Assembly (NCBI GenBank): GCA_903832475.1
Contig: CAILBQ010000276.1
Coordinates: 1 to 15,946, forward strand
DNA: 15,946 nucleotides
Direction: 5' to 3'
Source: an uncultured Acidobacteriota bacterium
GTDB lineage: Bacteria; Acidobacteriota; Terriglobia; Terriglobales; Acidobacteriaceae
Shown: piece after piece, positions 13,589 through 15,946 of the stretch
Layout of the letters: each line of letters opens with the position of its first letter
Position numbering within the stretch: the stretch's first letter is position 1
Program-made: the position numbers and the translations under genes
The notes under the pieces: generated by a model
What the model saw: only the letters and a program-made list of their open reading frames with translations
What the model was told of the DNA's origin: nothing
Databases searched by the model: none

Positions 13589-14161
13589 TCAAGATTTGCG
13601 GAGCAGACCTTTGCGGACGAAATCTAAAAGTTCTGGCGAGGACCATTGGCCGGGAAGCATCTGGAAAACTCGTTTCCCGTGCAACGGAGTGGGCAACTGG
13701 TCACAGCAGAATCCGCCGGTGAGCACCAATGCATCGGCTCTGAGCGCGCAATCAAGCAGCGAGGGTTTCCAGTTTGACGGAATGCCATTCAAAATCGCCA
13801 AGCCTAATTCCTCCTCTCCTTCGAGGAGCAGCCAATCGGGAACTAGACTGTTGGATTCCAATAGAAAGCCCGGCCGCGCGCAGTCTTGAGACCGAAGTGG
13901 GACAAAAGAAGATTCGAGCTTCATAAACGCCGCTCCGTCCTCAGCCAGGAATGCGTATTGGGCTCCAGCCGCGAGATAGCGGCCTGTATCTTTCGAGGAA
14001 GCGGGATTGTGCTCCTCCCAGATGCTGCTCCCAGGATAATAGCGGTGCGACGTGCTCTTGACCGCAGTCCAGCAAAGTTCTGGCAGGGAGCGAATCATGG
14101 CGCAGCCAACGGCTGTTTTCCCGGCACCGCTTCCGCTTCCCGAGACCACGAGTACAGCCAT
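13589..14161 (-). CDS. BioD/CobQ-like P-loop protein of unknown function, coupled to lpxD
   Basis: A 190-residue protein beginning with a nucleotide-binding strand and loop VLVVSGSGSGAGKTAVG (3-18). The spacing G8-x5-G14-K15-T16 matches the G-x5-GKT loop of dethiobiotin synthetase and CobQ-type SIMIBI proteins better than the ordinary G-x4-GKT loop. AVK in TAVKSTSH resembles the lysine strand after the first helix in BioD. PDWLLLEGEEELG resembles the BioD segment D-x-[VL]-L-[VL]-EG, here with EEE where BioD has AGG. DTGRYLAAGAQYAFL lies in between. I do not recognise a named family, so the reaction is unknown. ATG 14161 lies five bases after the lpxD stop, so the two are cotranslated. The longer frame to 14251 runs through the end of lpxD and is rejected. 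It ends 69 bp from the convergent GNAT gene, with no clear terminator between. Confidence 0.75.
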   Translation of the reverse strand: MAVLVVSGSGSGAGKTAVGCAMIRSLPELCWTAVKSTSHRYYPGSSIWEEHNPASSKDTGRYLAAGAQYAFLAEDGAAFMKLESSFVPLRSQDCARPGFLLESNSLVPDWLLLEGEEELGLAILNGIPSNWKPSLLDCALRADALVLTGGFCCDQLPTPLHGKRVFQMLPGQWSSPELLDFVRKGLLRKS

Positions 14162-14166
14162 GCGCG

Positions 14167-15165
14167 CTACTCTTTCTTCCTTTTCGCGAGCCGCGCCAAG
14201 GTTGCTAATTCGCGAAGATATTCTTTCAGCGGTTTGGCGGGAGTACCCCAAAGCACCGTTCCCTGAGTAGACACGGTCTTGCCCGAAAGAACGCCAGCCT
14301 GGCCACCCAGAATGACACCCGGTCCGATGTGAGCGTGGTCCCCTACGCCGACCTGGCCGGCCAGTATCGCTCCTTTGCCAATGGTGGACGAGCCGGAGAT
14401 TCCGGTGAGGGAAGCCATGACGACATCTTCGCCGATGTCGCAGTTATGGCCGATATGGACCAGATTGTCGATTTTGACTCCACGGCGGATCCGAGTCTCC
14501 TGCAGCGCTCCGCGATCGATGGTAGAGTTGGCGCCAATCTCAACATCATCTTCAACGACCAAGGTCCCCTGCTGGGGAAACTGCGTGTACGCCCCGCTTT
14601 CGCAGTCGCGCACATAACCGAAGCCGTCGGCTCCCAACACGGCTCCGGCGTGCACCACGACGTGGTTGCCCACGATTGTGCCCGGATAGATCACGACGCG
14701 AGGATAGATGCGGCAGTGCTCGCCAATCCGCACTGTTTCGCACACTATGGCGCCGGCTTCAATTCGCGAAAACCTGCCGACCCGGCATCCTGAACCAATG
14801 ACCGCACACGCGCCAACCGTGACACCTTCTCCGATTTGCGCATCCGGATCGATCTCCGCGCTGGGATGAATGCCCATCACCGGGAGTTCCGTGGACAACA
14901 ATCGTGCTGCATGGGAAAACCACAGGCGGGGCTGAGCGGCCGCCACGATCGCAATCGACGCGGCTTCAGGGGGCAGCGCGCCGAGACGTGTGACAACAGC
15001 CGTCGCATGACTCTTGGCGGCCATCGCCAAAGCCGCTTCCGTTTCAGCAAACACCAGATCGTCCGCTTCGGCCTTCGAAACATCGGCGACATGGCGGATC
15101 TGAATTTCTGGATTTCCTTGCAGCAGTGCGCCGCCCAACTGCGCAATCAGCTCCGCGAGGGTCAC
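14167..15165 (-). CDS. lpxD: UDP-3-O-(3-hydroxyacyl)glucosamine N-acyltransferase LpxD
   Basis: A complete 332-residue LpxD, which N-acylates UDP-3-O-acylglucosamine with a 3-hydroxyacyl-ACP in the third committed step of lipid A synthesis in the cytoplasm. An N-terminal uridine-binding domain (about 1-98, VADVSKAEADDLVFAE at 26-41) is followed by a left-handed beta-helix of hexapeptide repeats (about 99-298) and a C-terminal helix. The catalytic histidine is H240 in KIDNLVHIGHNCDIG (231-245), equivalent to His239 of E. coli. GADGFGYV (178-185) and STIDRG (214-219) are also conserved. The start is GTG with AGGAG six bases upstream. The usual lpxA/fabZ neighbours are not visible; instead an LpxL-like gene lies 9 bp upstream and a P-loop gene 5 bp downstream. 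Confidence 0.97.
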   Translation of the reverse strand: MTLAELIAQLGGALLQGNPEIQIRHVADVSKAEADDLVFAETEAALAMAAKSHATAVVTRLGALPPEAASIAIVAAAQPRLWFSHAARLLSTELPVMGIHPSAEIDPDAQIGEGVTVGACAVIGSGCRVGRFSRIEAGAIVCETVRIGEHCRIYPRVVIYPGTIVGNHVVVHAGAVLGADGFGYVRDCESGAYTQFPQQGTLVVEDDVEIGANSTIDRGALQETRIRRGVKIDNLVHIGHNCDIGEDVVMASLTGISGSSTIGKGAILAGQVGVGDHAHIGPGVILGGQAGVLSGKTVSTQGTVLWGTPAKPLKEYLRELATLARLAKRKKE

Positions 15166-15171
15166 TTGGAT

Positions 15172-15176
15172 CTCCT
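15172..15176 (-). promoter_or_regulatory. Ribosome binding site for lpxD, supports a GTG start
   Basis: AGGAG on the minus strand lies six bases before GTG 15165. It overlaps the stop codon of the upstream acyltransferase gene (15175-15177), as expected for coupled translation. Confidence 0.75.
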
Positions 15177-15946
15177 AATACATTCGTGCTTCGCCAGACG
15201 GTCGCGTTTTCCAGCGACGATGAATCCACAACCACTGATCCGGATAACGCCGGACCCAGGATTCTATCGCTGAAGTGCACCGTTGCGTAAGGTTCCTGAT
15301 GTCCTGTTCATGGTCCGCGGAGCTGACGACGGGAATTTCTTCCCCAAAATGGAGCACATACTGTCGCTGCGCGGGTTCCCACACGAGAAATCCCGGGAGA
15401 ACGGCGGCGCCTGTTTTCAAGGCGACCCGGGCCAGCCCGGACGCAGTGCAAGCCTGGATTCCAAAGTATTCGACGAAGACCCCTGCCGGCGGGGTCATAT
15501 TGGTGTCCATCAAGATGCCGACGGTCTCACCCCGATGCATGGCAGTCAGCAACCCGCGAGCAAAATCATCTTTGTGAAGCACGCGATTGCCGTGTAAGCA
15601 GCGGATCCTGTTCACGAAGGTGTCGAGCAATCGGTTGTCGAGACGGCGAATGACCATGCCCATCGGATGCCCCATGAGCGAGTGGTAGAAACTGGATAGC
15701 TCCCACGCACCCAAGTGCCCAGTGACGATGAGAACTCCTTTCCCACGGGACTGAGCTTTCAGGAAATTGTCCAAGCCTTCGTAATGGATCCAATTGGCTG
15801 TGTTGTAACGGGTATATCGCTCCATCCGGCAGAACTCGGCGAGTTGCCAGCCAAGGGTGCGATACACATTGCGCAGGATCCTCGTCCGTTCCGAAGTAGA
15901 GGCTTGGGGAAATGCCAGTTTCAGATTACGCTGGCCGGTCTGGCGC
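15175..15946 (-). CDS. Lysophospholipid/lipid A acyltransferase, LpxL/HtrB-like (5' end beyond right edge)
   Basis: The frame is open to the right edge, giving about 257 residues without a start; the GTG at 15867 is internal. It carries family features of the lipid A late acyltransferases, which move an acyl chain from acyl-ACP to lipid A at the inner membrane. RNLKLAFPQAS near the edge resembles the N-terminal NLxLAFP stretch, and YRTLGWQLAEF follows. The catalytic H-x4-E is in TGHLGAWELSSF, then GMVIRRLDNRLLD, GETVGILMDTNM and FVEYFGIQACTASG, which match the usual order. The C-terminus ends in YPDQWLWIHRRWKTRP, typical of the family. The gene ends 9 bp before the lpxD start, so both lipid A acylation genes share a transcript. 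The N-terminal membrane anchor lies beyond the edge and cannot be judged. Confidence 0.9.
   Translation of the reverse strand, partial: RQTGQRNLKLAFPQASTSERTRILRNVYRTLGWQLAEFCRMERYTRYNTANWIHYEGLDNFLKAQSRGKGVLIVTGHLGAWELSSFYHSLMGHPMGMVIRRLDNRLLDTFVNRIRCLHGNRVLHKDDFARGLLTAMHRGETVGILMDTNMTPPAGVFVEYFGIQACTASGLARVALKTGAAVLPGFLVWEPAQRQYVLHFGEEIPVVSSADHEQDIRNLTQRCTSAIESWVRRYPDQWLWIHRRWKTRPSGEARMY

Overview
The window reads as an extracellular or capsular polysaccharide (EPS) locus on the chromosome of a Gram-negative, moderately GC-rich bacterium. lpxD and an LpxL-type lipid A acyltransferase at the right end show an outer membrane with lipid A. The style of the locus (MurJ-type flippase, DUF2334 deacetylase, GT4 pair) recalls Acidobacteriota of the Terriglobia type. 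That placement is an impression from memory, not a database result. Coding density is high, no gene-free stretch exceeds 300 bases, and I see no tRNA, rRNA, CRISPR, IS element or phage gene. Layout, left to right: (1) the N-terminal two thirds of a GT4 glycosyltransferase on the minus strand, cut by the left edge; (2) a divergent plus-strand pair of GT4 glycosyltransferases (820-3234); (3) a compact minus-strand operon read from 9120 down to 3044: a fused chain-length regulator and export protein (Wzz-like PCP joined to Wza-like OPX), an O-antigen ligase/Wzy-like polymerase, a MurJ-family flippase and a DUF2334 deacetylase, with stop/start junctions that touch or overlap; (4) two more minus-strand genes, a WbpP/TviC-like nucleotide-sugar 4-epimerase and a membrane protein of unknown function with a duplicated C-terminal domain; (5) a divergent plus-strand UDP-sugar 6-dehydrogenase followed by a GNAT acetyltransferase; (6) a minus-strand lipid A group: an LpxL-type acyltransferase (cut by the right edge), lpxD and a BioD/CobQ-like P-loop protein. 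The parts form most of a Wzx/Wzy-type pathway. The epimerase and dehydrogenase make nucleotide sugars, plausibly an N-acetylhexosaminuronic acid. Three GT4 enzymes assemble the repeat unit, the cytoplasmic-looking deacetylase may trim it, and the MurJ-like protein flips it. The Wzy-like protein polymerises it and the PCP-OPX fusion controls length and export. A priming glycosyl-1-phosphate transferase and a BY-kinase are not in the window. The most unusual item is the single 848-residue PCP-OPX polypeptide, whose internal hydrophobic segment looks like a signal peptide with a plausible signal-peptidase site. Other points of interest are the duplicated-domain membrane protein, the P-loop gene coupled to lpxD, a Gly-to-Val change in the NAD-binding loop of the dehydrogenase, and a 191-bp antisense overlap of two coding regions.
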